Source: Hyparrhenia diplandra (taxonomy: Eukaryota; Streptophyta; Magnoliopsida; Poales; Poaceae). From it: a DNA stretch of 64,000 nucleotides. Every line of letters begins with the position of its first letter. Within the stretch, counting starts at the first letter, position 1. Shown here piece after piece: positions 1-12,423 of the stretch. The DNA lies in contig JADLZK010004645.1 in NCBI GenBank assembly GCA_015847255.1, positions 1-64,000 of the forward strand. The letters are read 5' to 3'. Position numbers and translations under genes: made by a program. The notes beneath the pieces were generated by a model, which did no database searches, was not told the DNA's origin, and was given only the letters and a program-made list of their open reading frames with translations.

Positions 1-33
1 TGGTTGATTTAACAAGATGTCTACTTTAAGCAG

Positions 34-3000
34 GTTCTTAGGAAGGCAGATATGATTCGGAAAAAAAATGCTGTCGAGTATATTGGCTGAGCGTGATATC
101 TTGATTACAGTCAGGAACCCTTTTGTGGTGAGTGAACATACAAATCTGCCCTGTTCTGGAACACTATAATTTGATTCTGAAATTCTCATGCTTTTGAAGG
201 TACGGTTTTTCTATTCGCTTACCTCACGGGAGAATTTGTATCTGGTCATGGAGTACCTGAATGGAGGGGACCTTTACTCATTACTGAGGAATTTAGGGTG
301 CCTGGATGAAGATGTTGCTCGTATATATATCTTGCGGGAAGTTGTAAGTTTGTAGTATCCATTAATTTTCCATCTTTTCGTTCCCTTGGTCTCATGATCA
401 GTTTGTTCTGCAGGTACTAGCTTTGGAATATTTGCACTCTATGCACATAGTCCATAGAGATCTAAAGCCTGACAATTTGTTGATAGCCCATGATGGACAT
501 ATTAAGGTTCAGAGACATGCACATGCTCATTAAACCTTCTCTCCTTGTTATATTTTGTTTGTTTGTTGTCTGGCTGGTTCAATATACTCTATGTATCCAC
601 AATTTGATATGTTCTGTTCTTGCAATCAAAATGCCTAATGATAACATTTCTTTTTTATAACAATGATAACAGTTATTGGCAGTTGTCAGAACAGCATATA
701 CTAGATTTGTAACAGGAGAAAACATGCGACTATTGAGGATAGTCGTTTACTTTTAGAGATCGTGATGGATGTTTAGAATGATACTATTTGTGGTTTTTTT
801 TTTGAACTTCACATACCCAATATAAGGCCATGCTTATCCTTGGAGTTTTTTTTTCCTTGAAGAAAAGCAGCACTTTGTTGTATTTCACAAAAAAGCCAAG
901 TACGAATTATTTTTACTGTTCATTTTTTCATGTCACTAATTTAATACTCTCTTCTTCCAAATTATAAACTTTTGACTTTGTATCAAAAAGATTTGCTATG
1001 TATGTAGACCACGTTCATGTATAGCAAACCGATGTATAAAAAAGATGTGTCTTATAATTTGGAAAGGAGGGAGTATCCTTTTCTTTTATACTTTTATGGA
1101 CATGTGAATTCATTTTTGTTCTTAATTTGACTTGGTTACTTGTACTAGTATGTTTTCTATATGTGCTGCTTATTAATGTTCATTTATCCAGTTGACAGAT
1201 TTTGGACTGTCCAAGGTTGGTTTGATCAACAGCACAGATGATCTATCTGGTCCTGCTGTTAGTGGGGCTTCACTGTATGGAGATGATGAGCCTCAGATGA
1301 ATGAACTTGAGGAAATGGATCACCGTGCACGGAGGCAAAATCGTTCTGCTGTTGGAACTCCTGATTATTTAGCACCAGAAATCCTTTTGGGGACAGGACA
1401 TGGTAAATTCTGAGCAAAGTCAGTTTTTAGGCTCACTGTACCTATTCATTTTGATTACTATTTGATACTAACTACTCTATTATTATGTATATACTCCTAG
1501 GTTGCAGTGCGGATTGGTGGTCTGTTGGTGTCATTCTGTTTGAGCTCATTGTTGGCATACCTCCGTTCAATGCAGAACACCCCAGGTATTGTACATTATG
1601 TTAAGTGAATAATTGTTTGCAGCTAGTTTATCAATCTTCCTGTAACTCTTACATGGCCATAAATCATAACATCGAATTATCGGTTTAAACAGTTGCAGCC
1701 AATCAGGGCTCATTATCAATGTGTATTGGTCATTGAGGAAATATTCACCATCCACTATCAGGCTTCTCTGTAGATCAATTATCTGAAAACTTTGTTTAGC
1801 TTTAGCTTAACATTTTATTATTTTCTGTTTCTGTAGACAATTTTTGACAATATTCTGAATCGCAAAAATACCTTGGCCGCATGTCCCAGAAGAGATGAGT
1901 TTTGATGCACAAGATTTAATTGACAAGTAAGAAATATGTCAAACCTTTATTCAGCACTCAATTGTTTGTGATATTGGATTTTATTTTATAGCCCCTTGTG
2001 TTCAAATCTCTATGCAGTAGATAATTTTGCTCGTTTGCAAGTATCTTAATAGTGCACACAGTTTAAAGCTAATTACATTATGTTTTTGCATGTTTGATTT
2101 GCATTTTTTTACCTTTGTTTTTTGGGTTAATCATTTTTCCTTTTGTTTGTGGCATTCCTTTTAACTTATTGTAGCAATTCAGGCTTCAAAGTCCACGCAA
2201 TATGACCAATGTTATTCGATCCAACATTATTCATTAACAATTTAAATATGCTGAAAAGAGAACATAAATATGTTCCATATCAATGAACTATTAGTCTATT
2301 ACTTTATTAGCTGTTGGATAAATGTTATCTATTAAATTCTGAGAATGAGAACATCAAACTGTTATAGGATATGCTATCTCCCACCAGTTGTTCTGTTGTT
2401 TTAAATTACTCTAATTTCTTCCTCAGAGTTATGGCTTTTCCCTTTATATTTGTTTGAATTTTATATGTTAATAAGGCATATTCTATCGACAATACAAATC
2501 TCAATTGCAGAGCTACTTATCTAGTTCATACCCAATTTCTAATTATTATAGAAACTTAATTTGTTCTGTGATTAAATAAAAAAACTAACCTGAAGATCTT
2601 ACAACAACTTTGTCCAGATTATTGACAGAAGATCCTCATCAACGACTAGGAGCAAATGGTGCCTCCGAGGTATTTTAAAGACACAATATACCATCTTTCT
2701 TGGTTATTCTTTGTTCTTAAAAAATGATATGAACATGATGGGAATCCTGTTTCATTTAGGTTAAACAACATCCGTTTTCAAAGACATTAGCTGGGATACC
2801 CTTGCTAGGCAGAAGGTGAGGAAGGGGCAAAGTTTGCCTAACTTTTGAAACTTTTAGTGCATATTGTTTCTGTATGTATGCCAGGGATAACAGAAAATCA
2901 TTTGCAGGCTGCCTTTGTTCCTCCCTCAGATAGTGCATCTGATACTAGCTACTTCACCAGCCGTTATTCTTGGAATCCATCTGATGAAAACATATATGAA

Positions 3001-3704
3001 GCATACGAGTTAGAGGATTCCAGTGATAATGGAAGCCTTAGTGGAAGTAGTAGTGTGTGAGCAACCGCCAAGATGACATGGTATGAGTAATTTTCTTATT
3101 TATTTGCTCAGCAACAAATAAAAACTAGCCTTAGAGGAAAAAAAAAAAGTCAAAAGAATACTGTATTATGCATAATAGTTGATCTAGCCTTCTGTTTTTA
3201 AGTTCCTTTGCTAACTGTTCTGTATATCTTGTACCAGGGGAGGACAGCGGTGGCCTCAATGAGTTTGAATCTAGTGCAAATGTCAATTATTCTTTCAGCA
3301 ACTTCTCATTCAAGGTAAGATATACTAGGCTATGATTTCGTATCATGTCTTTGACAGCAATCGAAGCTTGGCAATTTCAAGATTAAATTATCATAGTGCA
3401 GGCAATCCGCTTTACTTGATTCCCTCTCAACTTAAGGCACTTACTCTTCTGTTTGTTTTGCATCTCAGCACTAGGGGAAAGTCCTATATTTGCACAAGTA
3501 GTAAATATCAACATTTGCAATGTTATCGCAGTTGTAGTACCTGTGAGCTAGATCTGAATGCATTGATAACTTGCCTAGAGATTGTACCACAACATTCCTC
3601 TAACATCATTTTTGGTGCAGAATCTATCACAACTTGCTTCCATCAACTACGATTTGCTCACCAAAGGATTGAAGGATGATCCACCGCCAAGAACAGAAAC
3701 GTAG
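34..3704 (+). CDS. IRE-type AGC serine/threonine kinase, 3' part
   Basis: This is the kinase half of a plant INCOMPLETE ROOT HAIR ELONGATION-like protein, an AGC kinase related to microtubule-associated (MAST-type) kinases. The 5' part, with the N-terminal region and the ATP-binding lysine, lies before the window. Exons read as 34-127, 200-343, 414-506, 1192-1402, 1501-1585, 1837-1926, 2618-2669, 2760-2815, 2908-3080, 3238-3314 and 3621-3704. Visible motifs are HRDLKPDN, TDFGLSK, a long insert before GTPDYLAPE, ADWWSVGV, and an AGC C-tail with DTSYFTSRYSW. The protein ends PPPRTET. Single-base breaks interrupt the frame near 76, 1862, 2775, 3050 and at the 3080/3238 junction. All splice sites are present, so these look like sequence errors. 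Family members act in tip growth; the role of this copy is inferred. Confidence 0.88.
947..1073. mobile_element. Stowaway-like MITE in a kinase intron
   Basis: A 127-base element with ends CTCTCTTCTTCCAAATTATA and its near-complement TATAATTTGGAAAGGAGGGA, flanked by TA on both sides. It lies in the 685-base intron before the TDFGLSK exon. The ends and TA target site are those of the grass Stowaway (Tc1/mariner) family. Confidence 0.8.
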
Positions 3705-4928
3705 CAATCAATCAAGGTGCTCCCGTGATGTAGGTCTTGTACATGTAAGTAGGCACTTCACTCTTACATCAAATCTTCTATTTGCGCTTGATTGTCTCTC
3801 AAAATGTTACAGTTGTCACTGTCACTTCTGCAGATCAAAGTGTGAGGCATGGTCTGTTCTTATTGAGGCTGTTCCTACATCTCGCGGGAGCCGAGTACAG
3901 TTTTGCTGTTACCTTGTTTTCATGACAATTGCCATGCCACCATCAGTGAATCAACCTTGACCAAATTTGGCATGAGACCTAGGAGCGTTGTCTTTTTGTT
4001 CCCCTTTCCTTTCTTCTTAAATTGTAGTCCCATTATGAGCCTTGGGTTTGCGGAGATTGGTCAAGGTTACTGTATTCAGAATACAACCCCAGAAGATGTA
4101 GTAGGTGGGTTTCTGTGAAAATTGCCATTCCGGCATATAGTTTACATTGGTTCGTTAAGCTGGTAGTCCGCTGGATTTCCTGCGGCCAGAACTGTTCACA
4201 ACATTTTGGTGGCCGTGGAATATACTAGCATTTTGCTAAATGTATCCAGGTCCCAACATAATCATGGACATTAATATTAACCGACCGACATGATAAGGAT
4301 ATCAAACGCTAGCGGTTTTATGCAATTCAGAATTCCATGGCCATCGCCCATCAGTCATACATGACAATATGAGTTCCCGGCTGTCACAGTCCAACGGCTG
4401 TCTACAGATATTATGTAGAGCTAGTCGGAACCGTAATGGTTTGTCCGGTGTTGTACTGTTGTGTCGCATGCAAAATACTAGTAGTCGATGAAAACGCGCG
4501 ACCCTATTCTTAGCACCTGTTCTTTATTTAATGTTGCATTTAATTGTCACAAATATTTTTTAATTTTTCTATATAATTTTAGTCAAATTAGAGATGATTA
4601 TAATTTAAAAGATTCATTTATTTTAAATTCCTCAAAAGCATTTATTTTAACATTCAAGAGAAACCACGGTCCGTATAAGACTCGAATGAACACCCGCTCA
4701 AACTCGGATGAGCATTGCCGTTCTTGTTTAGACAAGCTTAACACGTCAATACCGACGAACTGGTTCGAAAATGCAGCTCAGGTGAAAATGGTGAATAGCG
4801 ATTAGAAAGTTTTACGTAGACATGTGCACACCCGAATAAAATAAAGACAGGTTCCAACAAAAGGAGGTTCGGCACAACGCATGGATCTGCGCATCCATGT
4901 AACAATGTCAAGGAGTAGATTGCAACTA
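3705..4928. other. Tail-to-tail spacer between the IRE kinase and RPA12
   Basis: The first 400 bases or so are probably 3' UTR of the kinase. The rest is AT-rich and I see no gene or clear repeat. The two genes converge here, so the 3' end of RPA12 on the other strand also falls in this stretch. Confidence 0.5.
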
Positions 4929-6864
4929 CTAGTCGTCTTTGTAAGTTATGCCGCATTTTTCACTTGTACACGTGTAGAAAGTCGTCTCTCCCTCATCGGC
5001 TGAACGCATCTGCAATTTCAGGTGTCAAGAGCAATAATTGGATACATAAAACGAGGAAGGATTGACCATCCAATGCTGAAGATTAGTTGCTAACCTGCAC
5101 GCTATAAAATTCGGCTTCTGGATGGTCGCATTCTGGACATGTTCTCATTGTCTATTTGCAAAAAAACCAGATATCCCAGAATAACATTACTCATTAGACT
5201 AACAATATTATATTTGAAGGGCAAACTACTAAGGACAAACGACTTACCTTTGGTCTATCCACAATAATCTCCTCCGTTGGTTTCTTCAACCCTCTTTGAA
5301 TCTCCTGCAAAACAGCACACGGTAAAAAATAAGAAGCACATTGATGATTGAACCAGTCTAATTCGGTATATCTGACAACTCCTCGTTCCTGCTTGAACAA
5401 AAGTACAGATAGGAGGATCTGTTGGTTCAGATCAACGTATTGCGTTTGGTTGGTCTGGGCCGAAACAATAATAACAAGGGATCACTGTGTTTAGTTTGTA
5501 ATGGTTCACGCTGCTATAAGGCGTAACAAAATCGTCTCGTCAGGTACATCAAAACTATGTAATTGTTTTTATTTACCTATATTTGGTTGGTCTGGGCCGG
5601 AAACTTTTGGAATAACCAAGGGATCAGATACAGGCCTATGAAACATTTTACCACCCACCTCCCTGTGTTATCCAATTATGCCGCACAGACGCAACTACTC
5701 TCCACTTCAGTGACCCCTCTCTGCTCGCAAAGCACTCATGCACCGGCGACTCCAACTGTCCTGCTGAGTGCCGATCCCCCATCCCCTACCTCTCCCTCTC
5801 CCTCTAGCAACATTTTCTCCAAACCCTACTCATATTTTCAGAGCCGTAATGTTGATCATTGCAGCCTCATTGCTCCCATCGAAACACTAATGGAAATGAA
5901 AACATCCCCAAAGCCAACCAAATAAATGATGCTTTCAGTTCACTGTAACAGCTAGCACTGTCAACCGATTATATTCGCATTACTGTTCGCAGCATTGAAC
6001 CAAAAGCACCTGAAGCCCAGCAATTGAAATTTCCATTTAGCAACTATGGTTACTCCAAAAGCTAACACTTTCAACCGATTATATTCCCATTACTGCTCCC
6101 AGCATTGAAGCAAAATGCACCAAGTTCGGCAATTGAAAATTTCCATTTAGCAACTACGGTATACTGCAAAAGCTTAGTCTGATGAAACATCCCATATAAT
6201 TCATTGGTCAATATAGCATATGGTCCGTATGCACTAGCCTAAAAAGCCATCAGTGCTTAGTTCAACTGTTACCGTGCTACTCAAAATTTTGTGCTAAATC
6301 TAATCACTACACTTCAGTTCACCACTGATGGCCTTCCATAATTTCAGAAACATGCCCACCTTCCTACGTTGTGCGTTTTAACTCTGGTAATATCCCAGAA
6401 ATTCAAAGGAAAACTAACCTAGACCTAGAGCCAATGGCCTAAGCAGTGTGGCTAGCAATGGCATAGCTTCAGGATGGGGGGGAAAGTTTTGATAGAAGTT
6501 CTTGTAAGCTGGTATGCGTTTTCGTCTAGCTTGAAATACATAAGGGGATGGGAAAAGCCTCAGGAGTGGATGGATTAGAAAGGGAACCGTGAGTTTTACC
6601 TCGGCGGTCATCGTGTACTGTAATTGCTTCCCTTCAATCTCTGCGAACAGAAAATAAAATAAAAAACAATCCGCGCATTAATCGCGCGCATCACAACGAA
6701 GGGCCACTGGAAGAGAAGAATGCGACGAGGAGGAAAGAGATGAGACCTTTGGCATCGCGCTTGAAGCTGCATAGCGGGCAGGAGGCGGAGCGGACGGAGT
6801 CGAAGGTGAGGAGGGTGCCGCATACGCCGCAGAAGAGGAAATCGCGCGCCTGCCAGAACGCCAT
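4929..6864 (-). CDS. RPA12: RNA polymerase I subunit RPA12 (A12.2-like)
   Basis: This is the small zinc-ribbon subunit of RNA polymerase I, which acts in RNA cleavage and termination on rDNA in the nucleolus. Five exons give an unbroken 117-residue protein: 6864-6747, 6640-6600, 5304-5248, 5151-5095 and 5009-4929. The start is the ATG at 6864, giving MAFWQARDFLFCGVCGTLL. The N-terminal zinc ribbon has CGVC and CPLC pairs. The C-terminal TFIIS-like ribbon has CPEC, HPEAEFYS, then RSADEGETTFYTC with the acidic DE pair expected at the polymerase active site. All junctions are in phase and the length fits the family. Unlike most of its neighbours it has no frame break. A telo-box and site II promoter lies just upstream. 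Confidence 0.93.
5951..6171. repeat. Two-unit tandem repeat in RPA12 intron 2
   Basis: Two units of about 110 bases (5951-6060 and 6061-6171) share blocks such as TCAACCGATTATATTC and TTCCATTTAGCAACTA. The intron also holds a second pair near 5449 and 5583 that shares TTGGTTGGTCTGGGCCG and AAGGGATCA. These are simple local duplications. Confidence 0.8.
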
Positions 6865-6984
6865 GGGAGCCGCTCGCTCGGTTGCCTGGTTCCCGCTACC
6901 GCGCCGCCGCTGCCGCCTGGAAAACGCTTCTCCCCCCGCCACGGAGCCAAGCGCCGCCGCCTCCTTATGCTGGGTGGCCTCGTG

Positions 6985-7021
6985 TAGGGTTTTAGTGGGC
7001 CCAATATTGGCCCAATGGGCC
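6985..7021 (-). promoter_or_regulatory. Telo-box plus site II promoter cluster of RPA12
   Basis: A telo-box, TAGGGTTTTA, lies at 6985-6994. Three TGGGCC/GGCCCA site II elements follow at 6996-7002, 7009-7014 and 7016-7021. The cluster sits about 120 to 160 bases upstream of the RPA12 start codon. This pairing is well known in plant promoters of ribosomal protein and ribosome biogenesis genes, where TCP factors bind site II. It fits a Pol I subunit. Confidence 0.75.
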
Positions 7022-7059
7022 TGCCTAACTTGAAAGTGCCTCGTGACGTCATGTCATCT

Positions 7060-8811
7060 GCCCATCTCAAAAAATCTCAACGCTAGCAGGGCTAGTTTGT
7101 TTATGGTTGGCAGTGCCAGTGATGGATTCATTAAACTAAGCTCTAACAAAAGCAACTAGTGATAGTGGTAGCTGAATGGGGAAGAATAACAATGCGTATG
7201 GAATAATAGTACGTACTGTATTACTTTTAGCATAATAACATTCCATTTTTCTCTTTGTTTACCATTGCTGTGAACTTCGTGTCCTTGAAGCAATGTGGTG
7301 GTGTGTCTAGCCAGCTAACGCTAGTTTTTATTTCCTTCTTCGTTGGACAACACTTTATACCTTAAACTGATTGCAATTAACTTCTACCGGCCAGAATTTT
7401 TTTAGTCTGGTACAAAGAATCAGCTGTACCAGATTTCAAGTTCTATTTGAAGGAGTGAATTGTGAAAGAGAAGGCTTTGCGTTTTCCACCTATTGAGACA
7501 CCTCTTTTACCCTATATACGTATACTACCAAAAGCAAAAGCAAACAAGGAAAAAAGAGGAAAAACAACGGTAGCCTACAAATGAGACTAGATCTATTCCT
7601 TTCTCACGGTCCTCGTCTCCTTTCCAATGCTGCTCAACCCTTTCCCCTCACAACTCCCAATTTTTTTATCCTCTCATTCACATGGTCATGTCATAGAGTA
7701 CACTATAAGTTAGCTTGGTTTTTACAAGTACATTATAAAAGTCATTTTGGCTTTTCCGTATATAATTACTTGTTTATGCATTTAGACATAAGTGTATATT
7801 TACAAGACAACAAAAATAATATATTTACAAAAATTAAAATATTTTTTAATTTAAAATGAAAGCAATACATATTAAAAACAATGTATGTACAAAAATAAAA
7901 ACGAACTACAATAGAAAACCTAGTTGATTTGAAATACGTTAAACTTGAATATTATGGAAGAGGCAGAGGTGACGTGCAAATGTGCAACACCAATACCTAG
8001 TACTAACAGCATGAAAAGCAGCAGGACAACCGATAGAGTAAAGAAGAAGGTGTCAATTTATAAATGCATTTATAAAGCGACGAAACCATGGGCGGCTCTA
8101 AAGTGGAGTGGCGAACGCTACGTGTTCGTCTTGGCGCACGCAGTCACGTGGACCACCACCATTTCTTCACTCGTTTAGAATCAAAACAACGGACATTCTC
8201 ACGGTCTGCCGTAGAGTGTTTTGCCAGTGTGTGTACTTATTTCTTCACCGGTCGGTTAGAATCACCACGAAGTTTCCCTTTCTCCTTTGCATCGTCATCT
8301 CTCTCTCTCTTTTGCACGACGCACGGTTCAGCGTCCTGGTTTGGTCAGCCGCCACAAAAACACAACAAAAAAACAGATTAAATTGCCGTCCTGGTCAACC
8401 ACCACGGACCGACCGCAGGCGGCACAGCAGAAGCAGAACGCGTCGAAGTCGAGTCCTCCCGATTCCGATCCGAACCCACCCGTTGGGACCGAGCGGGAGC
8501 GCGCGCGGCCCCTGGAGCCGGGTGGTGGGCTGGGTCAGGTCAGCCCCCCGGTACCACGAGCGGAACACCCGACAGATCCTTGTCGAAACTGTACTTGCAT
8601 TCCCTCTCAGCGGCAGCAGCGGCCCTCTCAGTCTCAGATCCGCCCGCGTCGTCGCACAGCACGCGGCCCCCGTCCGTCCCCTCCCCTTCCCTCCCTCCCG
8701 TGCGCCCCCCCAATTCCCACTCTCCCCACGCGCCCAGACAGACACGCCGAGGAGGGAGAGGAGAGGGAAGCGACAGGACAGCCGAGGCGAGGCGGCCAGC
8801 GCAGCGCAGGC
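7060..8811. other. Spacer and 5' leader before the HMGA gene
   Basis: Up to about 8050 the sequence is AT-rich, with a decayed Stowaway-like piece near 7720-7850. From about 8100 it becomes GC-rich and CpG-rich, and is probably the promoter and 5' UTR of the HMGA gene. The long open frames on both strands between 8100 and 9100 are products of base composition and match no protein I know. Confidence 0.5.
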
Positions 8812-9711
8812 ATGGCCACTCCTCCTCCCACTTCCAGTGGCAACGGCTCGCCACCGGGCTCCTCCGACCTCGTGCCCCCCTCCTACCCAGAGGCAAGCCT
8901 CTCTCCCAACCCTACCTCCTCTCCTCCCCTCCTCTCCTCTGCGCTGCTCCTTTCCGCCAGATCTGCGCCGATCTGCCGAATTGACTGACCCCTGCGCCTG
9001 CTGCAGATGATCGTCGCCGCGATCGCCGCGCTCGCCGAGGAGAACGGCTCCAGCCAGGCCGCTATCGCGCGCCGCATCGAGGCGGAGGCCCGTGGTGACC
9101 TGCCGGCCTCGCACCCGGCGCTCGTCGCCGCCCACCTCTCGCGCATGTCCGCCGCCGGGGAGCTCGTCGCCTTCGCGGGAGGGAAGTACGCGCTGCCCCC
9201 GCCACCGCCGCCGGCCCCGCCGGCGCCGGAGTCACCGGCGGCTGACGACGACGAAGAGGACGACTGTGCCGCTGACGACGACGAAGAGGAAGAGGAGGAG
9301 GCAACGGAGCCTGTGCCTCTGCCGCAGATGCCCGTTAAGCGCGGGCGCGGAAGGCCCCCGAAGCCGCGCCCAGCGGGCTTCCCCGCCGGCGTGCCGGGAG
9401 CTGCGGGCCCGGGCCCCATCGGCGCGCCTGGAGCCGTCGCGTCCCCCGCCGCCGCGCCGCGCAGGCGTGGTCGCCCGCCCAAGCCGCGGGACCCGCACGC
9501 GCCGCCCAAGATCCCGCGCCCGCGCGGCCGGCCGCGCAAGAACCCGCTCCCGGAGGGGATGGCCCCGCGGCCGCGCCCCCGGCGCGCCGACGTCGGCCAA
9601 GGCGGCGCGCCCGCAGTTCGCCGAGGTCGGCTTCGTGTGATGCCGAGGAGCTCTCGCCCGCCGGCTGTCCGGCCTTCCAGGGGGCGGCGGCGGCGAGCTG
9701 GCGCAAGCTAA
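8812..9711 (+). CDS. HMGA (HMG-I/Y) AT-hook protein with linker-histone domain
   Basis: This is a plant chromatin architectural protein. An N-terminal H1/H5 globular domain is followed by AT-hooks that bind the minor groove of AT-rich DNA in the nucleus. Exon 1 is 8812-8892, from MATPPPTSSG to SYPE. Exon 2 starts at 9007 with MIVAAIAALAEENGS, the usual second-exon start of the family. The intron between them has a GC donor (AG/GCAAGC) instead of GT. An acidic run of Asp and Glu follows the globular domain. AT-hook cores are seen as KRGRGRPPK, RRRGRPPK and RPRGRPRKN. In frame the protein ends at 9711. A one-base change in the five-C run near 9577 would instead end it at 9640 with RPQFAEVGFV, which I think is the true end. 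Confidence 0.87.
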
Positions 9712-12423
9712 CATTTTGCCCCTGTTCCAGCTCTTGTCTGTCTGATGTGGGATTTCGTCTCAGTTCGTGTGTGGTGTTGTCTAATCCGGGGAGCGTGTAG
9801 GGGCAGGAGTCTGAGAGTGGCGGCAGCTTCGGGCGGCGGTGGCGGCCGGCGGTGTGTCGTGGTTCGTGGTGTTTCTCCACCTTACTACTGGGTGGTGGTG
9901 GCCGGAGTGGTGTGGCTCCGGCGGTGTATCCCGTGTCTCCTTGTCGCGCTCGCACAATGCAATGCAGTTAGTCTGATCGTTCCATTTCCCAGTCTTGTCT
10001 TGTGATTCATCATGATGATCCATGGAATCCTGTTAGCTCAGCCAACAGCCAAAATTGCAGTGATCTTGGCTGATGAGTGGGTTGTGTTCTTGCTGCAATC
10101 GCAATTCGCAACCTCGTCTCGTCGCCCTTTGATGTGGGTAGTAGATCTGTCGTTGTAGAATTGTTCTAAAGGTCGCATGGAATATGCTTGCTTAGTGCTT
10201 TTCGAGATTGCTGTCAGCTTGTTTCGATCTGCCGCTCCGTTAGTGAATTTGCTGCTTTGCTCATGCATTTGTTAGTGATGAAATGGATCAACGGTGTGTC
10301 ACCTGACACCTGTTTGTGACAGATGACACGGCAACTATGTCTGATGAAACGCGTGTGATCTGCTGACGTTGAGAAGCGTCCTTTCACAGGATAAGCTGAT
10401 CACTGCCAACCAGGCCACCCGCACGCGGTCGTCTAATGTCAGTTCTGGCGATGGTGACACCGACACTGGCTGGTCCTAGGTTTCATGTAGTCGTCTACAG
10501 CAGCAAAGGCTGTTGAACAGAAGACTCCGTTTGGTAGGTGGCTCAGCATGACACGTTCTGATGCTTGTCTGTTACGCAAGGTGCAGCCACTGGCTGTGAT
10601 GTTTCTCGCGTAGTCATGTTAGCTTAAGATCACGATCTACTCCGTATATATGTTATACAATCTCGCTTGAGTAGGAAGTTGACTGCTTTCAGTGTGGCAG
10701 CCTTGAAATTAACGGAGGTTGTTGGGATTTTTCAGCCTGGCTGCAGTTTCAGGCTGTTTGGGCGTCGCCTTCAATGTTTCTGCCAGTTCACCGTACGTAC
10801 TCAGTTGGGTTTTCAGGAGAATGGAGAATGCGACTTTAACCTTCCCAATATATATCCAATTATGGAGCTGTCTGAAACCCTGGGCATGTGAAAGTCTGAA
10901 TATTTCACTCACTGGATTCAGTATATCTTTTTGAAGCAGGATCTTGGTTGTGCCGAAATCAATGCTATGATATCAATTGAAATTTGTTCTGTTTTTTCTG
11001 AACGAATAAATTTGTTCGGTTTAGCTGGCAATCATGCAATTGTATATTTCTAAATCCGAGTAGAAGTTATTAACCTGTTGGCTACCTCCCGGTTGTCAGT
11101 TTTGCAAAAGCTGGCGCCTGCGTGCATACTGACGCTGAGAAGCATTGGTGAACGTCATGAAAAAGGTAAAAATCTATTTGGCAACAGCAGCGCGTTTCTT
11201 TCTTTCGTAAAATTGGTCAGAGTAGTTCCATCTTAACATGACTACCCTACACAGGAAAGGAAATGTACAGCATCTGCAGACATGAACCACATACTAATTA
11301 TGAATTCCAGGATAGCAGTGCATCTGCAGGCATGAACCACGCACAATGTCTGCAGACATATGAACCACAGGCTAATGATGAACTCCAACAGATGACGGAA
11401 CATGACTGCAGCCTTTCATCTCTGGTTTTCAGAGGCATCAGAGAGGGAATTCAGGCCATCCTAACCGGCTTACAATAGTTTCTGCTTCTGTTCAGCATCC
11501 AGCACCATGCTGGCAATGGATGGAATACCACTAAGATGTGTCACCAGGCTGAAAAAATGCACGAAAAATTAATAATGAGATAAAAAAATTGCAGGGAAAT
11601 AATGAGATTGTAACGCCAATCTACCCATCAAAAAACATAACAGAGAAGTAGCATAACATATCTAAGTTATGCACTATTTGGTTCCTTAGTCTAATCATTG
11701 AACAATGAATGTTCTATTACAACATGTGCAAAAAAAAGCACAAAATTTAATTTAACTCCTCAAAAGACTTTGAACGGACCATGGAAGGTACCAAGAAGCT
11801 ACCAATACAGCAATAAGGGTACAACAATATTTAACTCTGAAAAACATTGTGGTAATACAGAGAATCATAGTATCAAGTATCTGATATGGTTAAGGGTGAG
11901 TTGTCAATCATCAGTGATACATAGCTGAGGAGTGTTATGTTAATTATTATTGTTAATCTGGTAACTTGTAAGATTGGAGGTAAAATTACTAAGTACTGAA
12001 TTACAAATAGCAAAACAAGTGCAAGAGCAGGGTGCTGCTCAAACTGTTGGGACAAAATCATACTATAACCAACAGCATCTGTCAGATTGCAAACATGAAA
12101 GTGTTTGATTACCTATTACTACGATGATCTTCATGCAGGTTTATATTTCTCATTTCTTATATTCTTGTATCTAAACCTCCATTATCCTCCTGTCTTATCC
12201 ACATAATGAAGATCATATGTGATGAGGATTAAAGAACATGCCCTAAAGCTTCCAAGAAGGACCACAAGAAGAACTGATTCCAATGGGTTCTGAACTAAAC
12301 GGCTATTTCCATTGACTCCTCATCTTCTCAAATTTAGTGCCCAAAATATGAGTTGCATGTTGATTTGTCAACTGAGTAGCAGACCCAAATGATAAAATGA
12401 GTAAGATCAATCTTAGAATGGAT
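9712..12423. other. Spacer between the HMGA and PPR genes
   Basis: The first few hundred bases are probably the 3' UTR of the HMGA gene. The remainder has no gene I can support, apart from the last-exon copy at 11295-11735. A 71-residue open frame at 11263-11478 lies inside that copy and is not a gene. Confidence 0.5.
11295..11735 (-). repeat. Copy of the last exon and 3' UTR of the 423-residue gene
   Basis: This stretch aligns in the same direction with 14508-14945, at what looks like about 80 percent identity with small gaps. It covers the splice acceptor (TTTTTTCAG/CCTG on the minus strand), the short last coding piece ending DTS and stop, and several hundred bases of 3' UTR. No other exon of the source gene was found beside it. 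It is a gene fragment and not a full paralog. Confidence 0.75.

Noticed and set aside
3332..4118. Three plus-strand open frames after the kinase exons
   Set aside because: They cover an intron, the last coding exon in a wrong frame and the 3' UTR.
8108..9010. 300-codon open frame on the plus strand and a 246-codon frame opposite (8395-9135)
   Set aside because: They are rich in Arg, Pro and Ser, overlap on both strands in very GC-rich DNA and cut across the HMGA leader and first intron. They are compositional.
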